Counted from the first letter of the stretch, positions 1 through 6,553 are shown. The stretch: DNA of 6,779 nucleotides from Phycisphaerae bacterium (GCA_028712345.1 JAQTQF010000100.1:1-6779); one strand, 5' to 3'. Translations and numbers: made by a program. Notes: generated by a model from the sequence alone, not told the origin.

Positions 1-1
1 C

Positions 2-616
2 GCCGGCGGAACAAGGGAATACATCGACCCTGTCCGTTTCATCTCAAACGCAAGCAGCGGCAAAATGGGCTATGCTCTTGCCGCCGCCGCCCTAAAAGCA
101 GGCCATAAAGTTTCACTTATAACAACCATCAAGACAGAACTCAAAACTCAAAACTCAAAACTCAAAACTTTTGAAGTGGAAACTGCCGCTCAGATGTTTG
201 CAGCGGTAAAGAAGCATTTTAAAAATTGTGATTGTTTGATAATGGCCGCTGCCGTTTCGGATTATACTCCCGCAAAGGTTTCAAAAACGAAAATCAAAAA
301 AGCAGATAAAGAATTAACAATCAAATTAAAGCCGACCACTGATATTTTAAAATGGGCGGGCAAAAACAAAAAGGCCAATCAGATAGTAGTTGGCTTTGCT
401 CTCGAAGATAAAAATTTAAGAGCCAATGCCGAAAAAAAACTCAAAAGCAAAAATCTCGATATGATAATCGCCAACTCGCCTTGTGTAATCGGCGCCGAAC
501 GATCAGCAGTTCAGATAAAACACAAAACCGGCGATTGGCTTGTGCTGCCCAAAACGACCAAATCAGCAATAGCCAAAAAAATTATCAGTCTTTTATGCCA
601 AGGTCTTCTTTCGTAA
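2..616 (+). CDS. coaBC: Coenzyme A biosynthesis bifunctional protein CoaBC, C-terminal CoaB part (5'-truncated by window)
   Basis: The last 204 codons are visible, in frame from base 2; the N-terminal CoaC decarboxylase half would lie left of the window. CoaB joins cysteine to 4'-phosphopantothenate using CTP, a cytosolic step of coenzyme A synthesis. Seen: the opening AGGTREYIDPVRFISNASSG, the classic CoaB nucleotide/substrate motif (xGGTxExIDPVRxISNxSSG); the AAAVSDYTPAKVSKTKIKK segment with the KIKK lysines; then TDILKW, VVGFALED and DMIIANS, all in family order. The open frame continues through the left edge, so the ATG at 65 (inside SSGKMG) is an internal Met, not the start. Odd: between VSLIT and VETAAQM, where relatives carry a GPVxLPxP-type loop, the protein reads TIKTELKTQNSKLKTFE, encoded largely by four tandem 7-bp repeats. 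The 3' end overlaps the convergent pyrE by 32 bp. Product very sure; fusion to CoaC is inferred. Confidence 0.95.
   Translation, partial: AGGTREYIDPVRFISNASSGKMGYALAAAALKAGHKVSLITTIKTELKTQNSKLKTFEVETAAQMFAAVKKHFKNCDCLIMAAAVSDYTPAKVSKTKIKKADKELTIKLKPTTDILKWAGKNKKANQIVVGFALEDKNLRANAEKKLKSKNLDMIIANSPCVIGAERSAVQIKHKTGDWLVLPKTTKSAIAKKIISLLCQGLLS
141..168 (+). repeat. Heptanucleotide tandem repeat inside coaBC (TCAAAAC x4)
   Basis: Four exact consecutive copies of TCAAAAC (141-147, 148-154, 155-161, 162-168) lie within the CoaB reading frame and encode a Lys/Leu/Thr/Ser/Asn-rich stretch. The unit is not a multiple of three, so gain or loss of one copy would shift the frame; only changes of three copies preserve it. 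Confidence 0.95.
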
Positions 617-1109
617 GAATGCTTTCAAACTTATAACCTGCGGATGTGATATTTTCGCCCGCTCCCTGCTTACGGTCGATAACGGCAACAATTTTTTTAA
701 CCTTCGCCCCGGCTTCGGTAATAATTTTAGCCGCCTCAAGAACCTGCCCGCCAGTCGTGGCGATATCCTCGACAAGCAGAACAACATCGTCTTTTTTCAA
801 AACGCCCTCAATCATTTTGCTTGTGCCGTAATCTTTTTTGCTGTTGCGGACGATTATCCATCTCTTGCCCCCAGCCATAGCCGTTGCCGCCGCAAGCGCA
901 ACCCCGCCCAGTTCCGCCCCCGCGATAACCGTAACATCGTCTGTTGCGTACTTCGCGAATTCTTCGCCAAGTGCCTTCAAAATATCCGGCTGTGTTTCAA
1001 ACAGATATTTATCAAGATAATATTTGCTCTTTTTCCCGCTGCGGAGTGTAAAATCTCCTTCGAGATATGCCGTATCTTTAACCCGTTTGGCAAGTTCCTG
1101 TTTTGTCAT
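585..1109 (-). CDS. pyrE: Orotate phosphoribosyltransferase
   Basis: A 174-aa cytosolic enzyme that joins orotate to PRPP to give orotidine 5'-monophosphate and pyrophosphate, the fifth step of pyrimidine synthesis. Seen: the N-terminal FTLRSGKKSKYYLD (residues 20-33; family FxLxSGxxSxxYxD), the flexible catalytic-loop region RNSKKDYGTSKMIEG (88-102), and the type I phosphoribosyltransferase PRPP motif VVLLVEDIATTGG (109-121) with acidic pair E114-D115 followed by TTGG. The length fits the short OPRT class (about 170-210 aa). The ATG at 1107-1109 is preceded by a GGGAA purine run about 8 nt upstream. It starts 14 bp after the purB stop on the same strand, so the two are very probably co-transcribed, giving a mini-operon for purine and pyrimidine nucleotides. 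Its last 32 bp overlap the 3' end of coaBC on the opposite strand. No truncation or missing key residue seen. Confidence 0.96.
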   Translation of the reverse strand: MTKQELAKRVKDTAYLEGDFTLRSGKKSKYYLDKYLFETQPDILKALGEEFAKYATDDVTVIAGAELGGVALAAATAMAGGKRWIIVRNSKKDYGTSKMIEGVLKKDDVVLLVEDIATTGGQVLEAAKIITEAGAKVKKIVAVIDRKQGAGENITSAGYKFESILTKEDLGIKD

Positions 1110-1123
1110 TGAAAATATTCCCG

Positions 1124-2572
1124 TTAAACTTTTAGTTCTGTTTTCTTATTTATCTGCCCGCGATATTTTTTAATCGCAGGTTTTACGGTTTCAGCAATAA
1201 ATTCATCGACCTGCTGAGGCGATCTGCCGATGTAATCTGCCGGTTTTAAAACTTTCTTAAAATCGACCTTTGCAAAGGCATTGTCTTTTTTAAGTCTTTC
1301 GATAAGGTCGTTAGCTCTGCCGAATTTTTTAACCTGCTCAGCGGCCTTCTGCGAGTGAACCCTTATTTTTTCGTGCAGCTTCTGCCTGTTGCCGCCCGCC
1401 TTCACCGCTGCCATCAAAATATTTTCAGTTGCCATAAATGGCAGTTCCGAGTCAATCCTCGCGGCTATGACCTTTGGATACACCACAAGACCGCCTGCGA
1501 CATTGAGCAGAATTTCAAGAATCCCGTCAGCCGCCAAGAACGCCTCCGGCAGGACTATCCTGCGGTTTGCCGAATCGTCTAAAGTTCTTTCGAGCCATTG
1601 CTCGGCGGCAGTCATTTGTGGACTGCTCGAAAGGCTGATTAAAAATCTCGAAAGCGCCGTTGCCCTCTCGCACCGCATCGGATTGCGCTTATACGCCATA
1701 GCACTTGAACCGATTTGAGATTTTTCAAAAGGCTCTTCGATTTCCTTCAGATTCGCAAGCAACCGAATATCGTTGCAGAGTTTATGAGCCGATAGGCCAA
1801 TGCCCGCCAGCGTATTTATTACCAGCGAATCTATTTTCCGCGAATATGTCTGGCCCGTAACAGGACAAACTTTTTCAAAACCGAACGCCTTCGCGACAAG
1901 TCTGTCGAGCTGCTTTACTTTATTATGATTGCCGCCGAACAGCGCAAGAAACGATGCCTGTGTCCCGGTCGTACCTTTAACACCCCTGAAAGGCAGATTT
2001 GAAATCCTGTATTCGGTATCGGCAAGGTCGCTGACAAAATCATTGCACCAAAGCGTCGCTCGCTTGCCGACAGTGGTAAGCTGTGCCGGCTGGAAATGCG
2101 TAAATCCGAGAGTCGGCAATTTGCGATATTTTTTCGCAAAGCCGCTCAAAGAGTCAATAAGACTTGCCAGTTTGCCTGCGATTATTTCCATCCCGTTGCG
2201 CATAATTATTAAATCCGCATTGTCGCCGACATAGCAGCTCGTCGCGCCGAGATGAATTATCGGCGCCGCCTTTGGTGCGACATCTCCAAAACCGTGAATA
2301 TGCGCCATCACATCGTGGCGGAATTTTTTTTCGTATTCAGCCGCCTTGTCAAAATTAATATCGTCAAGGTGTTTTGCCATTTGACTAATCTGTGCGCCGG
2401 AAATTTTTAATCCGAGCTTTTTCTCCGCCTTTGCAAGTTCCAGCCAAAGCCGCCGCCAGGTACTGAATTTCATCTGATTGCCGAATAATTCAGACATCTG
2501 TTTAGAGGCGTTGCGCTCAACCAGCGGACTTGTGTAAATAGTATGATTTTTGTGATTTAATCGTCTTGCCAT
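1124..2572 (-). CDS. purB: Adenylosuccinate lyase, eukaryote-like class
   Basis: A 482-aa enzyme of the fumarase/aspartase superfamily. It eliminates fumarate from SAICAR and from adenylosuccinate, two steps of purine synthesis, as a cytosolic homotetramer. Seen: RHDVMAHIHGFG (85-96, His86), TLGFTHFQPAQLTTVGKR (154-171, His159), RGVKGTTGTQASF (196-208), and the signature loop SQIGSSAMAYKRNPMRCER (285-303, Ser289). His86, His159 and Ser289 fall, from memory, at the human ADSL numbers for the catalytic residues. Long blocks (HLGATSCYVGDNAD, LERTLDDSANRR, LPFMATENI) match animal ADSL much better than the short B. subtilis or E. coli types. Odd: the signature normally reads SSxMPxKxNP, but here the Pro is Ala (A293). 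The ATG at 2572 has GGAA about 9 nt upstream and a clear promoter with a palindrome further up. First gene of the purB-pyrE operon. Confidence 0.96.
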   Translation of the reverse strand: MARRLNHKNHTIYTSPLVERNASKQMSELFGNQMKFSTWRRLWLELAKAEKKLGLKISGAQISQMAKHLDDINFDKAAEYEKKFRHDVMAHIHGFGDVAPKAAPIIHLGATSCYVGDNADLIIMRNGMEIIAGKLASLIDSLSGFAKKYRKLPTLGFTHFQPAQLTTVGKRATLWCNDFVSDLADTEYRISNLPFRGVKGTTGTQASFLALFGGNHNKVKQLDRLVAKAFGFEKVCPVTGQTYSRKIDSLVINTLAGIGLSAHKLCNDIRLLANLKEIEEPFEKSQIGSSAMAYKRNPMRCERATALSRFLISLSSSPQMTAAEQWLERTLDDSANRRIVLPEAFLAADGILEILLNVAGGLVVYPKVIAARIDSELPFMATENILMAAVKAGGNRQKLHEKIRVHSQKAAEQVKKFGRANDLIERLKKDNAFAKVDFKKVLKPADYIGRSPQQVDEFIAETVKPAIKKYRGQINKKTELKV

Positions 2573-2613
2573 ATTAAATTTCCATATAACTTATGAACAG
2601 GATAAATTGTTAT

Positions 2614-2647
2614 TATTCTAATATAATTATATAATTATATTAGAATA
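2614..2647. promoter_or_regulatory. Perfect 34-bp AT-rich palindrome upstream of purB (possible operator)
   Basis: The two 17-bp arms (left arm TATTCTAATATAATTAT) are exact reverse complements with no spacer. The element touches the -10 box at 2647-2652 and covers the expected start of transcription near 2640, where operators often sit. Part of one arm recurs upstream: ATAATTATATT at 2631-2641 and 2701-2711, and ATTAGAATAT at 2639-2648 and 2719-2728. It could instead form a hairpin in the 5' leader. It is AT-rich with no GC core, so an intrinsic terminator is unlikely. The binding protein is unknown. Confidence 0.6.
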
Positions 2648-2674
2648 TCATAATTGCAACCTTTTTATTCTCAA
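2647..2674 (-). promoter_or_regulatory. Sigma-70-type promoter for purB-pyrE
   Basis: Read on the minus strand: -35 TTGAGA (2669-2674, 5 of 6 to consensus), 16-bp spacer, -10 TATGAT (2647-2652, 5 of 6). The predicted start near 2640 leaves an untranslated leader of about 68 nt before the purB ATG. Perfect TATAAT words also occur within the adjoining palindrome but lack a well-spaced -35 box. Confidence 0.55.
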
Positions 2675-2763
2675 GTAGTTATAAAAAGCAATAATGCAAA
2701 ATAATTATATTTAGATTAATTAGAATATATTATATTTAAGCTCCACAATCGCCAAATATATTA

Positions 2764-4389
2764 TTATTTATCCTTAATATACCATTTAGCTGCATTTGTA
2801 TTACCTATAACTTGAACGCGTTCATCCTTTTTTAATTCTTGTAGCATCTGCTGTATTTTATTCTTAGCACATGATGGCAGAACATCTTGTAGTTCTTGCA
2901 ATTTGCATCCGTCTTTCCCTTTGCTCTTAATGTGCTTTAAAAGTAGTTGTTTATTTTCGTTTCGATCGAGGCCTCGTTTACGAGTGTAAGTTCGCTCTTT
3001 GCCGACAAAAGTATAAAATCGCCGCGACAAAAGATACTTTATACCGCGTCCTCTGCCGATAATCTCAATAATACCCTGCTCTGAAAGTGAATGCATTGCA
3101 GCCTGAAGAGTCGAAGGTATTTTTTTGTCATGATGGACAAGGTCAAGAACAAGAAGTTCATTTGTGCCGAAAGATATAGATTTTTCACGGCCTATTTTTT
3201 CAAGGAATTTTAAAAAGTTTACATCCTGTATTTCACCGTTTAAAACCAGCGAAACCTGGTATTCATCTGTACCAGAAAAGTCAGGGAGCGGTTTGCTCTG
3301 TCTTATGCTTTCTTCAAACATTCTATTTGCACCTTGTCCAGAGCGTTCGACAAATCCGCATTTGCCGAGAGTCTCGGCAATACGACGATTACGAGGAAGC
3401 TGACGGTCTAAAATGTTATCTGCTGTTATGCCTTCAGGAAAACCACCTGGACTGGATATCTTAATTTGTCTGGGAAACTGGCGAATAAAAATTGAACCGG
3501 CATTGCGATAATCTCTGTGACTAATAGCGTTGAGCACTGCCTCACGCACAGAGCCTTCACTGAAAGTCGGAATATCCTGCATAAACAAGCCGTCCTGATA
3601 ATGCTGAACATCGTTGCGCAGACATATCAGCTCCCAAAGCCTGTCGTAAAAAAGCAAAAAACCTTCTCTGAATTCTTCTCGCTGATTTGCCGGCCCGGCC
3701 GCTTTATTTGAACGATACTCGAACACCACCTCACTCTGTGCAAGATGTTTGCCAAGTCCCTGACGAGTTCCCATAAGAATCAAGGCTGCATAAGTAATCC
3801 CATCAGTACTGAGTAATTCGGCATCATTGAGAACTTGCTCGTGTGTCAGATTTGAAATTGCCTCTTTCTTAGACCTTTTCATCCACCTGATACGGAACTC
3901 TTCAATGGCTTTGGACGCAAGGTCACTCATAGTTGCATTCGGGCAAATTTCTGCTGAAAAGTCAGGGCCGCTTTCATCAAAAATCCGTTTCAACATATCT
4001 GGAGTCATTGGAACTAAGTCTTCATTGCGACGCATCCAATAGGCGCCTTCATATTGTATAGGAAAACCGATAGCCCTTGAAGGAATATCGAAAACGACAA
4101 CTCGATTATTATTATAATCAATTTCTTCGACCTCTATTCTGAGACCAAGCCGTTCAATTAGACCTGCTTTGGTTTTTCCAACTTCTTTAAAAGCGTTGCT
4201 CCCAACAACTTTGCGCGGCATTGTATTTGTGACGCCGAATACTATTCTACCGCCACCTTCGTTTGCCAAAGCTACGCAGTATTTGACAAGTTTATCAAAA
4301 TGGAAATTCTCTTTGGCTTCTTTAAATTCAAGATGTTCATCCTCCTTCGAGTTGAGCAATTTTTCAAGCTGTTCAATGGAAATTTTCAT
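2764..4389 (-). CDS. Schlafen AlbA_2 / RecG-C-like ATPase / winged-helix protein (COG2865-like)
   Basis: A 541-aa predicted soluble protein; no signal peptide or membrane segment seen. Residues 8-130 are a Schlafen-type AlbA_2 domain: E16-x4-E21-FK, ANEGGGRIVFGV (42-53), and the YWMRRN closing strand (117-122). Residues 275-390 resemble the GHKL-like HATPase_c_4 domain found C-terminally in these proteins: EAVLNAISHRDY (283-294, N-box-like E283/N287), SPGGFPEGI (313-321), ERSGQGANRMFEE (348-360). Two winged-helix-like segments follow, about 405-460 and 475-540. The family is annotated as ATP-binding, RecG-related or transcriptional regulator; AlbA_2 domains bind nucleic acid and some Schlafens cleave RNA. 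Here the acidic residue expected after the GV strand is Thr54/Asn55, so a nuclease is doubtful. Start ATG 4387-4389 with AGGA 9 nt upstream. It stands alone between core genes beside AT-rich DNA and may be acquired. Role (regulator or defence) unknown. Confidence 0.85.
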   Translation of the reverse strand: MKISIEQLEKLLNSKEDEHLEFKEAKENFHFDKLVKYCVALANEGGGRIVFGVTNTMPRKVVGSNAFKEVGKTKAGLIERLGLRIEVEEIDYNNNRVVVFDIPSRAIGFPIQYEGAYWMRRNEDLVPMTPDMLKRIFDESGPDFSAEICPNATMSDLASKAIEEFRIRWMKRSKKEAISNLTHEQVLNDAELLSTDGITYAALILMGTRQGLGKHLAQSEVVFEYRSNKAAGPANQREEFREGFLLFYDRLWELICLRNDVQHYQDGLFMQDIPTFSEGSVREAVLNAISHRDYRNAGSIFIRQFPRQIKISSPGGFPEGITADNILDRQLPRNRRIAETLGKCGFVERSGQGANRMFEESIRQSKPLPDFSGTDEYQVSLVLNGEIQDVNFLKFLEKIGREKSISFGTNELLVLDLVHHDKKIPSTLQAAMHSLSEQGIIEIIGRGRGIKYLLSRRFYTFVGKERTYTRKRGLDRNENKQLLLKHIKSKGKDGCKLQELQDVLPSCAKNKIQQMLQELKKDERVQVIGNTNAAKWYIKDK

Positions 4390-4398
4390 TTTTTTATA

Positions 4399-4430
4399 TC
4401 CTAATTTGGAGGGTTTAGTTTATCATAGCA
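4399..4430 (-). promoter_or_regulatory. Extended -10 promoter and RBS for the AlbA_2 gene
   Basis: On the minus strand TGCTATGAT (4422-4430) is an extended -10 (TG-n-TATGAT) without a good -35 box. About 20 nt downstream lies AGGA (4399-4402), 9 nt before the ATG. The predicted leader is only about 25 nt. This lies in the 76-bp gap between divergent genes, so regulation could affect both. Weak evidence beyond the motif. Confidence 0.35.
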
Positions 4431-4465
4431 AGACAGATTAGAAAAGCGTTTTTTGCGGAGCGGCT

Positions 4466-5206
4466 TTGAGCGAAACAAACGATAAAATATGTGTAATAGC
4501 CTGCGGAATGTTAGGTGCCGACTTGAAGAAAGCCGCAGAAAGAACCGGTATTAAGGCTGATTTCGAGATACTTCCTGCCGGTCTGCACGAAACCCCCGCC
4601 CAGCTTCGCATTCTAATTCAGCAGATTATAAATACCGTTTCAAATAACGGATACGGCAGAATTGTAATTGGTTACGGTGTCTGCGGACAAGGTACGGCCG
4701 GAATAAGGGCCGGAAAATTACCGCTGGTCATCCCGCAGGTGCACGATTGTATCTCTTTGTTCCTCGGTTCAGACTCGGCTTACAAAGAGCAGTTCAAAAC
4801 CTGTCCCGGCACATATTATTTTACCGCAGGCTGGTTCAGCCCAAACGCCGAACCCGGCGAACACAGGAATTTTCCAATCGGATTAAACCCCGCCCAAAAT
4901 CGCAGCCTCTCATATAGCAAAGAGGAATCCGAGTTAATAGCAGACTTTTTCTCAGGCTGGCAGAAAAATTACACCAGAGCCGTCTTTATAAACACCTCCG
5001 ACGAGCAGGGGAAAAAGGTTGAAGAATATGCCAAAACCACCGCCGAAAAATTCGGCTGGAAATATGAGGAAATCACCGGCAATCCGAGACTGTTTGAAAA
5101 AATGCTCACCACCGACAAAAACGATGATGAAATTCTAATCGTTCCGCCGGGCTTTAAGATAGTTTTCGACCCTCAGGCAGGAAAACTTGAAGCAATTAGG
5201 GCATAG
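4466..5206 (+). CDS. DUF1638 domain protein of unknown function
   Basis: A 246-aa predicted cytosolic protein. I recognise the DUF1638 pattern: KICVIACGMLGADL at the N-terminus (7-20), LPAGLHETP (36-44), YGRIVIGYGVCGQGTAGI (63-80), IPQVHDCISLFLGSDSAY (89-106), CPGTYYFTAGW (113-123), and a C-terminal alpha/beta half ending in LIVPPGFKIVFD. Conserved-looking Cys/His residues (C13, H41, C73, H93, C95, C113) suggest a metal, Fe-S or corrinoid site, but that is inference; from memory, family members often lie near corrinoid methyltransferase genes in anaerobes and methanogens, and none is visible here. The start is TTG: GGAG lies 5 nt upstream (4457-4460), and the next in-frame ATG (codon 15) would cut off the conserved ACG motif. 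It diverges from the AlbA_2 gene and is 161 bp before prfB. No function assigned. Confidence 0.85.
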   Translation: MSETNDKICVIACGMLGADLKKAAERTGIKADFEILPAGLHETPAQLRILIQQIINTVSNNGYGRIVIGYGVCGQGTAGIRAGKLPLVIPQVHDCISLFLGSDSAYKEQFKTCPGTYYFTAGWFSPNAEPGEHRNFPIGLNPAQNRSLSYSKEESELIADFFSGWQKNYTRAVFINTSDEQGKKVEEYAKTTAEKFGWKYEEITGNPRLFEKMLTTDKNDDEILIVPPGFKIVFDPQAGKLEAIRA

Positions 5207-5231
5207 TTTAGCCGTCGCCGGCACGGCGACG
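5207..5231. repeat. TTTAGCC-type hairpin 1 (3' of the DUF1638 gene)
   Basis: Begins with GTTTAGCC directly after the stop codon. It forms a perfect 8-bp stem, CGTCGCCG (5213-5220) with CGGCGACG (5224-5231), around a GCA loop. No T-run follows, so it is not a convincing intrinsic terminator on its own. Confidence 0.7.
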
Positions 5232-5237
5232 CATCAG

Positions 5238-5264
5238 AGCCGCGACTGTCAAGGAGCGGTTTTT
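5238..5264 (+). terminator. Possible weak terminator for the DUF1638 gene (AGCC...GGTT hairpin)
   Basis: CCGC (5240-5243) pairs with GCGG (5256-5259), extended by a G-T and an A-T pair, and five T's follow at once (5260-5264). The 12-nt loop and 4-bp GC core make it weak. The AGCC...GGTT closure resembles the other hairpins in this window, so it may be a repeat acting as terminator. Confidence 0.35.
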
Positions 5265-5270
5265 AATGTC

Positions 5271-5299
5271 GTTTAGCCCGCAGGCCTGCCCTGCGGGTT
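5271..5299. repeat. TTTAGCC-type hairpin 2 (upstream of prfB)
   Basis: After GTTTAG, stem CCCGCAGG (5277-5284) pairs with CCTGCGGG (5290-5297) around loop CCTGC, closed by G-T and A-T pairs. Stem length, 5-nt loop and leader match the hairpin after prfB, although the stem sequence differs. It lies 69 bp before the prfB start, with no T-run on the plus strand. Confidence 0.75.
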
Positions 5300-5367
5300 C
5301 TATCCCCTATTTCCTTGATAATCATACGCAACTTACTATAATGAAATCCGTTTATTAAGGATAACCA

Positions 5368-6487
5368 ATGGAAATATCGGAAGTTAAAGCAAACATTCAA
5401 AACCTGCGGGCCCGGATAACAAAAATCCGGGACTGGCTTTGACTTGCCGGCCAAGCAGCAAGAAAGAAAAAAACTTGAAGACCAGATGGCCAGGCCCGGC
5501 TTCTGGGACAATCAGGAAACCGCCAGGCCCGTCGTCTCGAAAATCAGCGCACTGAAAACGCTTATCGAGCCGGTAATTGAAATTGAAAAAATGGCTTTAG
5601 ATACCGAAGAACTTTTTGGTATGGCACTTTCCGAAAACGACGAACAGGCTCTTTTGGAAATCGAAAAAGACCTTCCGGCTCTTGAGAAAAAATGCGACCA
5701 GATTGAGCTTGCCGGCACGCTCAGCGGCCCCGACGATATGAGAAGCTGCTTTTTAAGCATTCACGCCGGCGCAGGCGGCACCGAAAGCTGTGACTGGGCA
5801 AGTATGCTTTTAAGAATGTACACTCGCTATTTTCAGCGGAACAAATATTCGTACGAAGAAATGGATATAACGCCCGGCGAAGAAGCAGGCCTGCGCTCGA
5901 TTACGCTCAAAGTCAGCGGGCCTTTCGCCTTCGGCAAAATCTCCTGCGAAACAGGCGTTCACCGATTGGTCAGAATAAGCCCCTTTGACGCGAACAAACG
6001 CAGACATACGAGTTTCGCCGCCGTTGATGTAATGCCCGAATATGATGAAGATATTGATATTGAAGTGGATGAAAAAGATTTACGGGTTGATTATTACCGC
6101 GCAAGCGGCGCCGGCGGCCAGCATGTAAACAAAACAAGTTCAGCGGTGCGGATTACGCACCTGCCCAGCGGAATAGTCGCCCAGTGCCAGAACGACCGCA
6201 GCCAGCACAGGAATAAAGCCGAGGCGATGAAAATGCTGAAGAGCAAATTATATATGATTGAGCAGCAGAAGCGCGACGCCGAAGTTGCAAAACTTTACGG
6301 CGCAAAAGGCGAAATCGCATGGGGCAGCCAGATTCGCAGCTATGTGCTTCAGCCTTACCAGTTAGTCAAAGACCACCGCACGGATTTTCAGACCGGCAAT
6401 GTCGATGCCGTGCTTGACGGCGACATCGAAGATTTTATAGAAAGTTATCTGCAGTTCAGGGCAGAAAAAAAACATAAACAAAAATAA
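5368..6487 (+). CDS. prfB: Peptide chain release factor 2, with programmed +1 frameshift
   Basis: RF2 reads UAA and UGA stop codons on the ribosome and triggers peptide release. The ATG at 5368-5370 has AAGGA 6 nt upstream. Frame one runs 24 codons (MEISEVKANIQ...RDWL) to TGA at 5440-5442; a +1 shift on CTT-TGA-C skips one base and continues at GAC (5441), giving 372 aa, close to the 365 of E. coli. The coding parts are 5368-5439 and 5441-6487. Seen in the full product: SPF at 204-206 (stop-codon recognition), GGQ at 249-251 in RASGAGGQHVNKT (peptide release), HAGAGGTES and the SQHRNK segment. A start at TTG 5444 would lose the first 25 residues and has no purine-rich RBS close upstream. Regulation is by the usual feedback: low RF2 lets the ribosome pause at UGA and shift. 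The usual AGGGGG stimulator is missing (see frameshift site). Confidence 0.96.
5429..5443 (+). promoter_or_regulatory. prfB +1 programmed frameshift site CTT-TGA-C
   Basis: The slippery CTT (5437-5439), in-frame TGA (5440-5442) and following C match the universal RF2 autoregulation site. In E. coli a Shine-Dalgarno-like AGGGGG sits 3 nt before CTT; here the upstream codons are CGG-GAC-TGG, with only a GGGA (5429-5432) and GG directly before CTT. Any rRNA-pairing stimulator is therefore weak or displaced. Confidence 0.93.
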
Positions 6488-6496
6488 ATAAAAAAT

Positions 6497-6525
6497 TGTT
6501 TAGCCCCCACCCCTGTGGTGGGGGT
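6497..6525. repeat. TTTAGCC-type hairpin 3 (3' of prfB; possible terminator)
   Basis: After GTTTAG, stem CCCCCACC (6504-6511) pairs perfectly with GGTGGGGG (6517-6524) around loop CCTGT, with a G-T closing pair. It begins 16 bp after the prfB stop. No T-run follows on the plus strand; on the minus strand T-rich DNA follows a few bases later, so termination would fit leftward transcription better. Confidence 0.75.
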
Positions 6526-6550
6526 CATTGCGAGCGCAGCGATGCAATTT
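6526..6550. repeat. ATTGC/GCAAT inverted repeat (CATTGCGAGCG type)
   Basis: ATTGC (6527-6531) and GCAAT (6544-6548) flank a GAGCGCAGCGAT core. From memory, near-identical words recur between genes in many environmental bacterial genomes. It directly abuts hairpin 3. No coding content. Confidence 0.55.
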
Positions 6551-6553
6551 CGT

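Noticed and set aside
65..616. A separate 183-aa gene starting at ATG 65
   Set aside because: The conserved CoaB motif is in frame upstream of this Met and runs to the window edge, so this is an internal codon of coaBC.
1389..1718. 109-aa plus-strand open frame within purB
   Set aside because: It is antisense to a strongly conserved gene, has no family-like motifs, and is a by-product of purB codon usage.
2614..2647. Intrinsic terminator for the AlbA_2 gene
   Set aside because: The palindrome is almost purely AT, starts more than 110 bp after that gene's stop, and lies across the purB promoter start region.
5207..5367. Riboswitch or structured leader of prfB
   Set aside because: The hairpins here match repeats found after prfB, so a repeat origin is simpler, and no known riboswitch core was recognised.
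5263..5511. 82-aa minus-strand open frame across the 5207-5367 gap and the prfB start
   Set aside because: It runs antisense through hairpin repeats and the RF2 N-terminus, has no recognisable motif, and its composition looks like chance.
5444..6487. prfB starting at TTG 5444
   Set aside because: It lacks a close purine-rich RBS and the conserved RF2 N-terminus. The upstream ATG 5368 with AAGGA, 24 codons and CTT-TGA-C explains the gene fully.
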